This document shows, one piece after another, positions 19,353 through 28,192 of a stretch of 64,000 nucleotides of DNA. Within the stretch, counting starts at the first letter, position 1. Each line of letters starts with the position of its first letter. Position numbers and translations under genes: made by a program. This DNA is from Sphingobium sp. BYY-5 (GTDB lineage Bacteria > Pseudomonadota > Alphaproteobacteria > Sphingomonadales > Sphingomonadaceae): NCBI RefSeq assembly GCF_022758885.1, contig NZ_JALEBH010000002.1:620001-684000 (forward strand), written 5' to 3'. The notes under the pieces were generated by a model, which made no database searches, was not told the DNA's origin, and saw nothing but the letters and a program-made list of their open reading frames with translations.

Positions 19353-19654
19353 CCTATGATGTTCAACTGTCGGCATTGGCGATCGAGGATTTGATTGCAC
19401 TTCACCAATGGGTGAGCGTGGAAGCTGATATCTCCACGGCAGACGGCTATCTTGCCAGAATTGAAGAACGCATCGCGGCATTGGCCGATTTCCCTCATCG
19501 TGGATCCCCCCGCGATGACTTGGTCGCAGGTCTGCGGACGCTGACGTTTGAGCGCCGCTTATTGATCGCGTATAACGCGGACAGGAAGGTCGTAACCGTT
19601 CAACGTGTCATAAACGCGTTTCGCGACCTGGCACCGATTCTCCAAAACTCTTGA
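19349..19654 (+). CDS. parE: RelE/ParE-family type II toxin
   Basis: The 101-residue protein has the ParE pattern: an N-terminal helix pair (LSALAIEDLIALHQWV), then IEERIAALADFPHRGSPRDDL, GLRTLTFERRLLIAYNADR and VVTVQRVINAFRDL. ParE toxins typically act on DNA gyrase. The sequence alone cannot exclude an mRNA-cleaving RelE activity, but the ParD partner favours ParE. Translation starts in the ATGA overlap with the antitoxin gene. The pair sits beside an AT-rich gap and the arsenic operon, which suggests an accessory segment. Confidence 0.9.
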   Translation: MTYDVQLSALAIEDLIALHQWVSVEADISTADGYLARIEERIAALADFPHRGSPRDDLVAGLRTLTFERRLLIAYNADRKVVTVQRVINAFRDLAPILQNS

Positions 19655-19921
19655 ATTGCGCAGCGGTCATCGCCGCGAGAGTCCTCCGTGGCGCTGAGTT
19701 CGGAATTAGTGCATGGTTGCCGCTTCTGCCGTCGACCCATTATTGCCGCTCAAGGGGCAATTTTTGATCCCCAGGAGCGGACAGTCAGGTTTTCCGTTCC
19801 GGTCGCCCGCGCCAAGCCAATTTCGGAAAGGCAGCTTCCATTCAGCAGTTGGTCCAAGCTGCCTTTGTTTCTGAGGACTAAAGCATCGGGAATTATCGAT
19901 GATTTATTGACGAGTTAATTC

Positions 19922-19941
19922 GCATCGGATAATCACGATGC
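19922..19941 (+). promoter_or_regulatory. Inverted repeat at arsR start, possible ArsR site
   Basis: The arms gcatcg (19922-19927) and cgatgc (19936-19941) are perfect, with an 8-base spacer, and the element ends directly at the arsR ATG. No ribosome site is seen there, so arsR may be translated from a leaderless or weakly led mRNA. Binding by ArsR is inferred from position only. Confidence 0.35.
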
Positions 19942-20271
19942 ATGGACACCGATGACGCGCTCTCAATCCTTTCCGCTCTCAGCCATCCCACACGGCTCGA
20001 GGCGTTTCGGCTGCTGATCCGACATGAGCCTGATGGCTTGTCGACCGGCGAATTGGTCGAAGCGTCGGGACTGACCCAGAGCACATTCTCGACGCATCTG
20101 GCCGTGATGGTGAAGGCCGGCTTGGTGCTTTCCGAGAAGCGTGGTCGCCAACAAATCCAGCGCGCCAACCTCGCCGCGCTACGCAGATTGATGGTCTATC
20201 TGGCCAAGGATTGCTGCCAAGGGCGCGCCGAACTGTGCGAGCCGCTTCTGGCTGAACTCACCTGCTGCTGA
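19942..20271 (+). CDS. arsR: ArsR-family arsenite-responsive repressor
   Basis: This 109-residue winged-helix repressor should block the ars operon until As(III) or Sb(III) binds. The DNA-reading helix region is LVEASGLTQSTFSTHLAVMVKAG. The cysteines are at the C-terminal end (CCQGRAELCEPLLAELTCC) and not in the helix-3 ELCVCDL position of the E. coli protein, so the metal site is probably the C-terminal kind known from other ArsR proteins. It is the first gene of a five-gene operon and lies 10 bases before arsC. Confidence 0.9.
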   Translation: MDTDDALSILSALSHPTRLEAFRLLIRHEPDGLSTGELVEASGLTQSTFSTHLAVMVKAGLVLSEKRGRQQIQRANLAALRRLMVYLAKDCCQGRAELCEPLLAELTCC

Positions 20272-20281
20272 AGAGGCGATA

Positions 20282-20695
20282 ATGACCGATATCGTGATCT
20301 ACCATAACCCGCTTTGCGGGACTTCTCGTAATGCCCTGGCCATGATCCGCAACGCAGGCATCGAGCCCCATGTTGTCGAGTATCTGAAGACGCCGCCAAG
20401 CCGTGCGCTGCTGGTCGGCCTCATCGAGCGGGCCGGCATTACCCCACGCGCTTTGCTGCGCGAGAAGGGCACGCCTTATGCCGAACTGGGCCTCGGCGAC
20501 GAGACCTTGACGGACGAGGTGCTGATCGACGCGATGATGGAGCATCCCCTCCTCATCAATCGGCCGCTGATCGTGTCGCCGTTGGGCGTGAAGCTCTGCC
20601 GCCCGTCCGAAGCAGTATTGGATTTGCTGCCGACCGAGCAGCGCAGCACTTTCGTCAAGGAAGACGGCGAAGTCGTGGAAGCGACCCGGCGATGA
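20282..20695 (+). CDS. arsC: Glutaredoxin-coupled arsenate reductase
   Basis: This 137-residue cytoplasmic enzyme reduces arsenate to arsenite so it can be exported. The catalytic Cys is at about residue 12 in HNPLCGTSRN. Downstream arginines appear in INRPLIVSPLGVKLCRPSE, as in the E. coli R773-type enzyme (glutathione/glutaredoxin class). Length matches the family. An aagagg ribosome site precedes it and its stop overlaps the next start as ATGA, consistent with one operon. Confidence 0.95.
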   Translation: MTDIVIYHNPLCGTSRNALAMIRNAGIEPHVVEYLKTPPSRALLVGLIERAGITPRALLREKGTPYAELGLGDETLTDEVLIDAMMEHPLLINRPLIVSPLGVKLCRPSEAVLDLLPTEQRSTFVKEDGEVVEATRR

Positions 20696-21228
20696 CGCTT
20701 TCGGTTCGCAGCGCAACGATCGGCGATGCTGAGGCCATTGCCGCCATCTATGCGCATCATGTCCTGAATGGCACGGCGACCTACGAGGTGGTGCCACCGA
20801 CCGAGGCCGAAACCGTAGAGAAGATACGGATGGTGACCGGGCGGGGCTGGCCGTTCCTTGTTGCCTGTGATGGATCTGCGGTGGTGGGCTACGCTTACGC
20901 CACGCAATTCCGCGATCGACCAGCTTACGCCTATGCCTGCGAGAACAGCATCTACGTGGCGCACGACCGGCGCGGCGGCGGCATCGGCAAGCTGCTGCTC
21001 AAAGCATTGCTGGATGCCGCTGAAGCCTATGGCTTTCGACAGATGGTCGCCGTTATCGGCGGCGGCGAACCTGCCTCGGTCGCGCTCCACGGCTCTTGCG
21101 GTTTCGAGCAGGTCGGTCGTTTGACTGGCATGGGTTGGAAGGCCGACCGCTGGCTCGACACGGTTTACATGCAGATTGCCTTGGGTGGCGGCACCGCGAC
21201 CGCGCCTGTCGCTTCCGAGAAGGGCTGA
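20692..21228 (+). CDS. arsN: GNAT N-acetyltransferase, ArsN1-like
   Basis: The 178-residue protein is a GNAT acetyltransferase of the phosphinothricin acetyltransferase type: IAAIYAHHVLNGTATYEVVPP at the N-terminus (split as IAAIYAHHVLNGTATYE and VVPP), SIYVAHDRRGGGIGKLLLKA as the acetyl-CoA loop, and LHGSCGFEQVGRLTGMGWK near the end. In ars operons such proteins, ArsN1, acetylate the organoarsenical antibiotic arsinothricin. Substrate here is inferred from the position between arsC and acr3. It overlaps arsC by 4 bases and lies 5 bases before the efflux gene. Confidence 0.85.
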   Translation: MTLSVRSATIGDAEAIAAIYAHHVLNGTATYEVVPPTEAETVEKIRMVTGRGWPFLVACDGSAVVGYAYATQFRDRPAYAYACENSIYVAHDRRGGGIGKLLLKALLDAAEAYGFRQMVAVIGGGEPASVALHGSCGFEQVGRLTGMGWKADRWLDTVYMQIALGGGTATAPVASEKG

Positions 21229-21233
21229 CGACC

Positions 21234-22262
21234 ATGTCGCTGTTCGAACGCTACTTCTCGCTGTGGGTGGCCCTGTGCATCGTGATCGGGATCGGTCTCG
21301 GCCATTTGCTCCCCGGCGCCTTCGAGGCCATTGCAGCGCTGGAGATCGCCAACGTCAACCTGGTGGTTGCGGTGCTGATCTGGCTGATGATCATCCCGAT
21401 GCTGCTGCGGGTCGATTTCGGCGCGCTCCATAGCCTTCGGCAACACTGGCGGGGAATCGGCGTCACGCTCGTGGTGAACTGGGCGATCAAGCCCTTCTCG
21501 ATGGCGCTGCTCGGGACGCTCTTTCTAGGCTATCTCTTCGCGCCGATACTGCCTGAAGGCGCATCGTCGTCCTACATTGCCGGACTGATCCTGCTCGCTG
21601 CAGCGCCATGCACGGCGATGGTCTTCGTCTGGTCCAACCTCGTCGACGGCGAGGCGAACTACACCCTGAGCCAGGTGGCACTGAACGACCTGATCATGGT
21701 CTTTGCCTTCGCGCCATTGGTGGGCTTGCTACTGGGCGTGGCATCGATCACCGTGCCGTGGAGCACGTTGGCGCTGTCGGTCGGACTCTACATCGTCGTC
21801 CCGGTCGTCATCTCGCAACTGCTCCGCCGCGCGCTCCTTCGCGGCGGCGAGAAGCGGCTTCAGCGCTTTCTGTCCGCCATTGGCCCGATCAGCCTTGCCA
21901 GCCTGCTCTTGACGCTGGTGCTGCTGTTTGGCTTTCAGGGTGAGCAGATCGTCCGGCAACCGTTGGTGATCGCGCTGATTGCCGTGCCGATCCTGTTTCA
22001 GGTCTATCTCAATGCCGGCATCGCCTATTGGCTCAGCCGCCGTTTCGGCGTGGCATGGTGCGTCGCCGGTCCTTCCGCCCTGATCGGTGCCTCCAACTTC
22101 TTCGAACTGGCTGTGGCCGCCGCCATCAGCCTCTTTGGCTTCAGTTCCGGCGCCGCGCTGGCAACGGTTGTGGGCGTGCTGGTCGAAGTGCCGGTGATGC
22201 TGTCGATCGTCGCCTTGGTGAAGCGGACCCGCCCTTGGTACGAGAAAGGACTTTCCGCATGA
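21234..22262 (+). CDS. acr3: ACR3-family arsenite efflux permease
   Basis: This 342-residue inner-membrane protein with about ten hydrophobic helices exports arsenite. Family marks are [14 protein letters not shown], the conserved Cys in [14 protein letters not shown], and the [11 protein letters not shown] stretch. The ATG at 21234 gives the usual [15 protein letters not shown] start; a longer upstream frame would run into arsN and is rejected. It ends in an ATGA overlap with arsH. It is often labelled arsB in annotation, but the sequence is of the ACR3 and not the ArsB family. Confidence 0.94.
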   Translation: MSLFERYFSLWVALCIVIGIGLGHLLPGAFEAIAALEIANVNLVVAVLIWLMIIPMLLRVDFGALHSLRQHWRGIGVTLVVNWAIKPFSMALLGTLFLGYLFAPILPEGASSSYIAGLILLAAAPCTAMVFVWSNLVDGEANYTLSQVALNDLIMVFAFAPLVGLLLGVASITVPWSTLALSVGLYIVVPVVISQLLRRALLRGGEKRLQRFLSAIGPISLASLLLTLVLLFGFQGEQIVRQPLVIALIAVPILFQVYLNAGIAYWLSRRFGVAWCVAGPSALIGASNFFELAVAAAISLFGFSSGAALATVVGVLVEVPVMLSIVALVKRTRPWYEKGLSA

Positions 22263-23005
22263 GATTGCGCGAACTTACTGCCCCCGATGATCTTCCCGCT
22301 TTGGACAAGGCCTTCGCGCTTGCACGTCCCGCCAGCGGCCTTGGTCCGGACCAACCGCCTCCGCGGATTCTGTTGCTCTACGGATCCCTCCGGGAGCGCT
22401 CATTCTCGCGGCTCGCCGTGGAAGAGGCTGCCCGCCTGCTACAATTCTTCGGTGCCGAGATACGGATCTTCGATCCCAGTGATCTACCGCTGCCCGATCA
22501 AGTGGCGGGGGACGATCACCCTGCCGTTCATGAGCTGCGCGAGCACGCGCTGTGGTCGGAAGGCATGGTCTGGTGCAGCCCGGAACGACACGGCCAGATC
22601 AGCGGCATCATGAAGACGCAGATCGATCATCTGCCACTCCAGATGCGCGGGATGCGGCCGACGCAGGGACGCACGCTTGCAGTCATGCAGGTGTCCGGCG
22701 GCTCGCAATCTTTCAATGCCGTCAATTCGCTGCGCCTGTTGGGGCGCTGGATGCGGATGTTCACGATCCCCAACCAATCGTCGCTGGCGATGGCTTACAA
22801 GGAGTTCGACGAAGAGGGCCGGATGCGGGCGTCGAGCTACTACGAACGCATCGTCGATGTGATGGAGGAGCTGGTGCGCTTCACTGTGCTGATGCGGCCA
22901 CACGCGGCGCAGCTTGTGGATCGGTATTCCGAGCGGAAAGAGGCGGGGATTCCGTTGGACGCGACTGCGGACTATTCCGCGATCGCGATAGCGTCGCAAT
23001 CCTGA
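22259..23005 (+). CDS. arsH: ArsH-type NADPH-dependent FMN oxidoreductase
   Basis: The 248-residue flavoprotein has the ArsH flavodoxin-like pattern: [19 protein letters not shown] for FMN phosphate binding, [19 protein letters not shown], and [20 protein letters not shown]. ArsH oxidises trivalent organoarsenicals to less toxic pentavalent forms and adds to resistance. It starts within the acr3 stop codon (4-base overlap) and closes the operon. A weak terminator-like hairpin follows at 23071-23096. Confidence 0.94.
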   Translation: MRLRELTAPDDLPALDKAFALARPASGLGPDQPPPRILLLYGSLRERSFSRLAVEEAARLLQFFGAEIRIFDPSDLPLPDQVAGDDHPAVHELREHALWSEGMVWCSPERHGQISGIMKTQIDHLPLQMRGMRPTQGRTLAVMQVSGGSQSFNAVNSLRLLGRWMRMFTIPNQSSLAMAYKEFDEEGRMRASSYYERIVDVMEELVRFTVLMRPHAAQLVDRYSERKEAGIPLDATADYSAIAIASQS

Positions 23006-23070
23006 TTGGCGGCCAGCAGCAACGCACGGCGAAAATTGGAGTCAGCCAGCGTCCGACTGTAAGACCTGAT

Positions 23071-23096
23071 GGCCGATTTCGGAACGGCCGCTTTTA
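23071..23096 (+). terminator. Possible terminator after arsenic operon
   Basis: A short stem, ggccg (23071-23075) with cggcc (23085-23089), has a 9-base loop and is followed by gctttta. It is 66 bases after arsH. Stem length is marginal. The rest of 23006-23390 shows no gene. Confidence 0.35.
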
Positions 23097-23390
23097 TCTT
23101 CCTTGATGGCAGAAGCAGACATTCTATGGCTAATTCTTCCCTCTGGCCGCGCGCTTCAGCCATGTAATGCATTGACTGATCTCCCGACCTCGCCTCATCC
23201 TGAAATACGCCAAACTAATAATCTGACGCGCTTGCGCTCAGATTACATGGCTTATTCTTTTGCGGAGGCCCCCGGAAAAACGGACGTGATGCAAAATTAT
23301 ATATTTAGTTAAGTTTCTACGGACAGGCCTTATGGTCAATTGTTTTAATAATTCCTACTGTTGCTATCAAGTAACAGACTCAGGCACGTT

Positions 23391-23441
23391 ATGGTAGTAT
23401 TAAGGAGGAAATTAAACAATTTCGGGATCATATATCGATGA
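23391..23441 (+). other. 16-codon upstream ORF overlapping the next gene
   Basis: A short frame (MVVLRRKLNNFGIIYR) runs from the ATG at 23391 to a TGA that overlaps the next ATG as ATGA. The strong aaggagg at 23402-23408 lies 29 bases before the downstream ATG, too far for normal use, so coupling through this mini-ORF is possible. It has no clear ribosome site of its own. Confidence 0.25.
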
Positions 23442-24028
23442 AAAATATGAATGTTGTAGACTTCTTTGCGACCAATGCTTTCGTAGGAGGTATGAATCGG
23501 CTTGAGAACGCTTTTGGCCGTGCGATTTCGGAGATGGGCAAGGCGAAGTCTGTTGCGAATGCCGATTCTGCTGAAGCTTGCGCATCGGAGATTTTGGACG
23601 AACAAGCCAAAATGAATATTTTGATGGAAGAGGTGCAACTCGGTCTTGAGGGTGAGGCGCTCTGTGAAGCTTTCATCATGGCAGCTTTCCATTTCTGGGA
23701 AAAAACCGCGCGTAACCTCGATCCCGCCGTCCGCTTTAATGGTGCCTATGGTGAGATGGTAAATTCGATGGAGCGGCGCTATGCCGTTCACGCGCGCCTC
23801 TTGGTGGTCAACTTAATGGTGAACGCGATAAAGCATCATAATTCTAAGAAGGCCCGCAAGCTGTATGAAATTTGGCCCGATGCTTTCAAAGAAGAACCCC
23901 GCCACATTCGATATGATCATTGGCACTGGGAATTAAAGATGGACCAGCAGCTTGTGAAAGAGGTGTTCAACATTGTTCGGGCGTCAGGGCCAACAATGAA
24001 CCGCTATGCGGATATCGAGCCTGTGTAG
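23438..24028 (+). CDS. Hypothetical protein, low-GC orphan gene
   Basis: I do not recognise this 196-residue protein. It has no signal peptide and no membrane helix, looks mostly helical, and carries motif-like stretches ALCEAFIMAAFHFWEKTARN (middle) and HIRYDHWHWELKMDQ (C-terminal). Its base composition and codon use are clearly more AT-rich than the surrounding genes, which points to recent acquisition. It stands alone between the arsenic operon and a decayed hydrolase. The start is unsure, with ATGs at 23438 and 23447 and no good ribosome site at either. A short hairpin (tccgctt and aagcgga, 24038-24053) follows it. Confidence 0.65.
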   Translation: MKNMNVVDFFATNAFVGGMNRLENAFGRAISEMGKAKSVANADSAEACASEILDEQAKMNILMEEVQLGLEGEALCEAFIMAAFHFWEKTARNLDPAVRFNGAYGEMVNSMERRYAVHARLLVVNLMVNAIKHHNSKKARKLYEIWPDAFKEEPRHIRYDHWHWELKMDQQLVKEVFNIVRASGPTMNRYADIEPV

Positions 24029-24204
24029 GTCATATTGTCCGCTTTCAAGCGGATGGGAAGCGTCGCCGAACGGCAAAGAGTGGCGCGCAACGGCCATCTC
24101 GGCTGTCGACCCATCCCAGCCGCTCGGCGTCGATTTTTCCGTTCTTAGGTGCAGTCCGGCCGCCTTTCCGATCTGGGCGCCAAGACGTCCCATCATGACC
24201 AAAA

Positions 24205-24404
24205 TCGACCTGTGCGGACCGGCCATGTCCGCGGCGATCGTGGGCGACCATTCGGTAGCCATGGCTCAGGAAGAACAGCATCTGCGTCCCAATCGTCCGA
24301 CGACAGCGGCCAGCCATGGTGGAACATGATAGGCTGGGCGCCTTTGCTGCCCAATCCTTGTAAAAGATATCGACGCCGTCGGCGGTGGTGATGAAATTGC
24401 TCAT
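24205..24404 (-). pseudogene. Alpha/beta hydrolase (non-heme haloperoxidase type), 5' remnant
   Basis: The minus strand reads MSNFITTADGVDIFYKDW, then in another frame GSKGAQPIMFHHGWPLSSDD, then back to the first frame as MLFFLSHGYRMVAHDRRGHG. These are the N-terminal motifs of haloperoxidase/arylesterase-type hydrolases. A 1-base and a 2-base deletion about 75 bases apart restore the frame, but similarity stops after RSAQ, before the catalytic Ser. The rest of the gene is gone. Confidence 0.75.
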
Positions 24405-24705
24405 AGGGAACCTTCTGTTTGAAATCCGTCACCCGATATATTCGGGCTGATCGAAGGTTTAGGCGGGTTGCCTTGTGCGAAACAGACCGATAAATTAATC
24501 CAGCATGTTCGATATTTTAGAAAATTTGCTCAATCTCTGTTTCTTGGACAGCCGCTTCCGTCAGGCCCGCCTTTCGTCTCTCATGAAGAAACAGGACAAA
24601 CATGGTATATCTCGGTCCGCCTTTGTCGCGGAAATGAAAGAATAGGTTTCTACGCGCATCACGTCCCGCAGAACCCATGCGGTCGCGAATGCACGGGAAG
24701 CTCAG
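24405..24705. other. Intergenic region before GPH transporter gene
   Basis: No gene is seen here. It holds a small hairpin, cccga-tatat-tcggg (24433-24447), close to the start of the hydrolase remnant. Further on it is AT-richer and may contain the promoter for the transporter gene. Confidence 0.4.
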
Positions 24706-26181
24706 GTGATCCAGAAACTGGCAGAGGGCCGAATGCTGGCCTATGCTTCCGGCAATTTCGGCAAGGCGCTGGTGTTCGGCGGCGCGGACCTGACGATCCT
24801 GTTCCTGCTGACCGACGTGCTCGGCCTGGGCGGCACGACGGCGGGATGGTTGATGCTGGCGGCATTGTGCGGCGACCTCGTCTTCGACCTGGTAGCGGCC
24901 CGGCTGGTCATTCGTCTGCGACATGCGGGCAAGGGCTATCGCTGGATGGTGGCGGTCGCGGCAACGCCGTGCGCGCTGGCCTTCGCTCTTCTCTATGCGA
25001 TGCCGGCACTGGGCGCTCGGCAGCTATGGATGTTGGCCGCTGCGCTGCTGGTGTTCCGCGGGGCCTATGCGGTCATCGACGTGCCCCATAATGCGCTGAT
25101 GGCGCAGATGACCAGCGACAGCCGCGCCCGGGGGCGCGTGTCCGGCTACCGATTGCTCTTCAGCACGGCCAGCGCCCTGATCGTTGCGACGATAATGGCG
25201 CCGCTGGTGCAGCGGGCGGGGAGCGATCAGGCTTTCGACCGGCTGGCGTTGACCGGCGCGATCGCAGGCAGCCTCTTTGCGCTGACCATGATCCTGTGCG
25301 CCTGGACCTCCGGCAGCAGCACCGGCCGATCCGCGCAACGAAGGTCCGGAAAGGATGGCATCCGCGTTCCGCTGCGCGATCCCATGGTGATCGGCATGGG
25401 ACTTCTGGCCTTGCTGACCGGTTTTGCGGCCCCGGCCTTCGGACGAATGCTGCTCTATATGGGCAGCTACGTCGTCCATCGTCCCGACCTGGTCGCGACA
25501 TTGCTGCTGGCGTTGACGATAGGGCAATTTGCAGGCGTGATCCTGTGGACCGCCATGACCGGCCGGTTCAGCAAAAGCGCGCTGCTCGCCATGGGCCATG
25601 GCGTGAGCGCGACCGGCCTGGTTGCCTTCAGCCTCTGCCTGTCTTCGCCCACCGCGCTTACGGTCTGTGCGGCTGTCATCGGCTTCGGCCTAGCCAGCGT
25701 TTTCATGCTGCCATGGGGGCTGCTCGCCGACGCCGTCGATGTGGTGGAATGGCGGCATGGCAGGCGTTTCGAAACGGGGCTGTTCGCCTTCTACCTCGTC
25801 GTGGTGAAGGCAAGCGGGGCCGCCTCGATCAGCCTGATCGGCTGGACGCTGGGCTGGCTTGGCTACGCGCCGGGCAAGGCACAGGCCGTCGCGGTCCAGA
25901 CTGGGATACTCGGCCTGGGGCTGGGCGTCCCGCTGATCGGCAGTTTTGCCGCGATCCTGTTGATGCGTCGCTTCGACTTAAGCCATGTCCGGCATGACCG
26001 CCTGCTTGCCGTGCTGAATCGACGCCGTCAGTCGGGCGCCGACCCGGTTTCGGGGTTGAAGCGGGGATTGCTGAAATCGAGTGGCGATGGCGTGACCTTG
26101 GTCGGCGGATGGGCGCTTTCCGCCCAGGCGCGGCAGAGCATGTCGCGCAGCATGGAGGCGCCCGCAGCCGTCCGTTCATAG
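24706..26181 (+). CDS. MFS transporter, GPH (glycoside-pentoside-hexuronide) type
   Basis: The 491-residue protein has about twelve membrane helices and the GPH pattern: FGKALVFGGADLTILFLLTD at the start, VIDVPHNALMAQMTSDSRAR in loop 4-5, and LLADAVDVVEWRHGRRFE in the second half. Such carriers take up sugars or glycosides with H+ or Na+. A GTG at 24706 follows gggaag; the ATG at 24733 is an alternative. The last 50 or so residues, after VLNRRRQ, look unlike a transporter tail and overlap the convergent nuclease gene by 154 bases. The original stop may have been lost. Confidence 0.85.
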   Translation: MIQKLAEGRMLAYASGNFGKALVFGGADLTILFLLTDVLGLGGTTAGWLMLAALCGDLVFDLVAARLVIRLRHAGKGYRWMVAVAATPCALAFALLYAMPALGARQLWMLAAALLVFRGAYAVIDVPHNALMAQMTSDSRARGRVSGYRLLFSTASALIVATIMAPLVQRAGSDQAFDRLALTGAIAGSLFALTMILCAWTSGSSTGRSAQRRSGKDGIRVPLRDPMVIGMGLLALLTGFAAPAFGRMLLYMGSYVVHRPDLVATLLLALTIGQFAGVILWTAMTGRFSKSALLAMGHGVSATGLVAFSLCLSSPTALTVCAAVIGFGLASVFMLPWGLLADAVDVVEWRHGRRFETGLFAFYLVVVKASGAASISLIGWTLGWLGYAPGKAQAVAVQTGILGLGLGVPLIGSFAAILLMRRFDLSHVRHDRLLAVLNRRRQSGADPVSGLKRGLLKSSGDGVTLVGGWALSAQARQSMSRSMEAPAAVRS

Positions 26182-27005
26182 ATCATGGCCCGTACCTCCT
26201 TGTCAGCGAAGTCGGCGAAACCGTTGCGCTTCTCCAGCGTATAGACCGCCCTGACCTTGTTCCCTGCCTCGTCCAGATAGGCGAGAACCGCGTCAAACAT
26301 GTCGCCGTTGCGATGGCCGGGTTCGCCGATGCGCGGCGCGATATCGGCTACCGTCAGTTTCATGCCGTCGACGAACTGGCCTTCGAACCGGCCATGGACG
26401 CTGCGGTCGGTCGTGAAGCCCTCGGGATTGTCGCCCCGCCAACCGTCCGAATGAACCGAGTCATGCATGGGCTGCGCGCCATCGCCGATATAATGGCCCA
26501 GGCGAATGGTGTCGAAAGCGCAATGCTGTTCGGGCACGGATGCGTCGCCGCCCTCGACCTGCGCTTTACGCACCTGACGCATACAGACGATCAGCCGGTC
26601 ATAAGCCTCGATCGCGGCATAAGGCAGGGTGCCGGTCCAGCGCACATTGGTGCGCGCGGCGGTCGCGGGATCGCTGTCCTTGATCGTCTCGTAGCGCTTG
26701 TAGAGGGCGATCACGAACTCATAACGCGAGCGCGGAATGGGTTTCAGGAAAGTGAACTGCTCCCGGAACCAGCCATGATTGGGATCTTCCTCGATCTTCG
26801 AGAAATTCTCCGAATCCCCGCGCCAACTGTCCGGCAGTGTCGCCGAGGCCGCAATATAATCCACATAGTTGCGCAGGAATATCGGACCGTCATCGGGGAT
26901 GGCCTCGATCGCGGCGCGATCGATCGCGCTATGGGCAGTGCCACCCCAGGCGTGAGCCGCCGTCGGCAACAGGGCAAGGGCGGCGGCGAAAGCGAGGGAA
27001 CGCAT
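26028..27005 (-). CDS. Secreted S1/P1-type zinc nuclease
   Basis: This 325-residue exported enzyme belongs to the phospholipase C/P1 nuclease fold. The signal peptide ends at AHA, giving a mature N-terminal Trp (WGGTAHSAID) that would bind zinc as in P1 nuclease. Further ligands are in HYIGDGAQPMHDSVHSDGW. It probably degrades single-stranded nucleic acid or 3'-nucleotides in the periplasm. A phospholipase activity is possible. It is the last gene behind a TonB receptor and a YdcF-like gene, and its 3' end overlaps the transporter gene on the other strand. Confidence 0.85.
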   Translation of the reverse strand: MRSLAFAAALALLPTAAHAWGGTAHSAIDRAAIEAIPDDGPIFLRNYVDYIAASATLPDSWRGDSENFSKIEEDPNHGWFREQFTFLKPIPRSRYEFVIALYKRYETIKDSDPATAARTNVRWTGTLPYAAIEAYDRLIVCMRQVRKAQVEGGDASVPEQHCAFDTIRLGHYIGDGAQPMHDSVHSDGWRGDNPEGFTTDRSVHGRFEGQFVDGMKLTVADIAPRIGEPGHRNGDMFDAVLAYLDEAGNKVRAVYTLEKRNGFADFADKEVRAMIYERTAAGASMLRDMLCRAWAESAHPPTKVTPSPLDFSNPRFNPETGSAPD

Positions 27006-27019
27006 AAGGCGGCTCCGAA

Positions 27020-28192
27020 TCAGGGGTCGAGCGGATCGCGCGGATCGATCCGCGCGGACGTGCGGTTGGGTCGGAAGGCGAGTTCCGTGGACGAGAAACG
27101 GCGACCGATCTGGCCAGGCTGGTAGCCCAGCTCATCGGCATTGCGCTTCGTGAACTGCACGCTTTCGATCATGGCGCTTTGCTGCGGATTGCAGACGATC
27201 AGCGCATATTCGTCCAGCGGCGCACCCATGGCGATCAACAACCGGGTCGCGTTGCGCAAATTGGTCGTCGTGTGCCGGGCATAGGGCTCGATCAGGATCG
27301 CATCGGCGGGCACGCTATAACGCTCGATCAACGCCCTGCGCATCTCTTCCGCCTCGGCAAAACGGGTTGCGCGCGGATGGGCGCGGCCACCGGTGACGAT
27401 GATGAAGGGAATATCGCCCTGCGCAAAGCGGTTGGCAGCCAGGCGCAGATGATATTTGCCGTAGGGGCTGAGCGGCATGTCGTCGATTTCCGGACCGACG
27501 CCGGTCAAGATCATGGCGCTGAAGCGATAGCGGCTCCAGTCGAGCGTCTTCGTCCGCGCCATGGCGGCGGCGTTGGCCCCACCCATCAGCGGCTCATAGC
27601 CGATCGCGTCAGTGCGGTCGCTGACGTCCAGCAGGGCGAGCGCATAGTCGACGCTGGGGTCCAGCGCCTGCACCGACCGGTCGCGGGGTGTGTGCGACAG
27701 CCAGTCGGCGGCCTGAAGCCGCGCCTGTCGCTCTTGCGGGTCGATCATGCCCGCGCCGTCAATCTGCGGATAGGATGGAACCTGTCCCAGCCCATAGGTC
27801 CGCACGATGGCGTTGACGCCCTCGATTTCACGCCGGATCTGCGCGGGCGCGCCGTCATCCGCCGCCGGGAAGTTGGTCAGCGTAGCCACGGCGCGGCCCA
27901 TCGCGTCAGCCTCCGCCGGCGTCCAGATCATCGCCTGCGCCGCGCAGACCAGATCCTGCCCGCAGGCTGCGCGCCGGTCCTGACGCGCGCGGAGCAGGGT
28001 GGAGATACCGGAGCCGGCCTTGAGCCGATCCAGCGTCGCCGGATCGCGCCCCGCCGCATCGAGAAGCGGGAAGAGGCGCTGCGACAGCTTTTCGATTATC
28101 GTATCGCGGGCTGCCCCGGCCGAAGCCGGGACAGAAGCGACCGCAAGCGCTGCCGCCGTGACGAGCAGACTTGCCATGTTGGGCCGCATCAC
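27020..28192 (-). CDS. YdcF/ElyC-family (DUF218) exported protein
   Basis: The 390-residue protein has a signal peptide, a helical N-terminal half and a C-terminal DUF218/YdcF Rossmann-like domain. Its marks are AMILTGVG, IPFIIVTGGRAHPRATRFAEA (split as IPFIIVTGGRAHPRA and TRFAEA), ILIEPYARHTTTNLRNATRL and YALIVCNPQQSAMI. Family members are linked to envelope metabolism, but the reaction is not settled. It starts in an ATGA overlap with the TonB receptor gene and lies 14 bases before the nuclease, so the three form one transcript. Confidence 0.85.
   Translation of the reverse strand: MMRPNMASLLVTAAALAVASVPASAGAARDTIIEKLSQRLFPLLDAAGRDPATLDRLKAGSGISTLLRARQDRRAACGQDLVCAAQAMIWTPAEADAMGRAVATLTNFPAADDGAPAQIRREIEGVNAIVRTYGLGQVPSYPQIDGAGMIDPQERQARLQAADWLSHTPRDRSVQALDPSVDYALALLDVSDRTDAIGYEPLMGGANAAAMARTKTLDWSRYRFSAMILTGVGPEIDDMPLSPYGKYHLRLAANRFAQGDIPFIIVTGGRAHPRATRFAEAEEMRRALIERYSVPADAILIEPYARHTTTNLRNATRLLIAMGAPLDEYALIVCNPQQSAMIESVQFTKRNADELGYQPGQIGRRFSSTELAFRPNRTSARIDPRDPLDP

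Noticed and set aside
19688..19918. 76-codon plus-strand frame between parE and arsR
   Set aside because: GTG start without ribosome site, no family features and odd composition; treated as non-coding.
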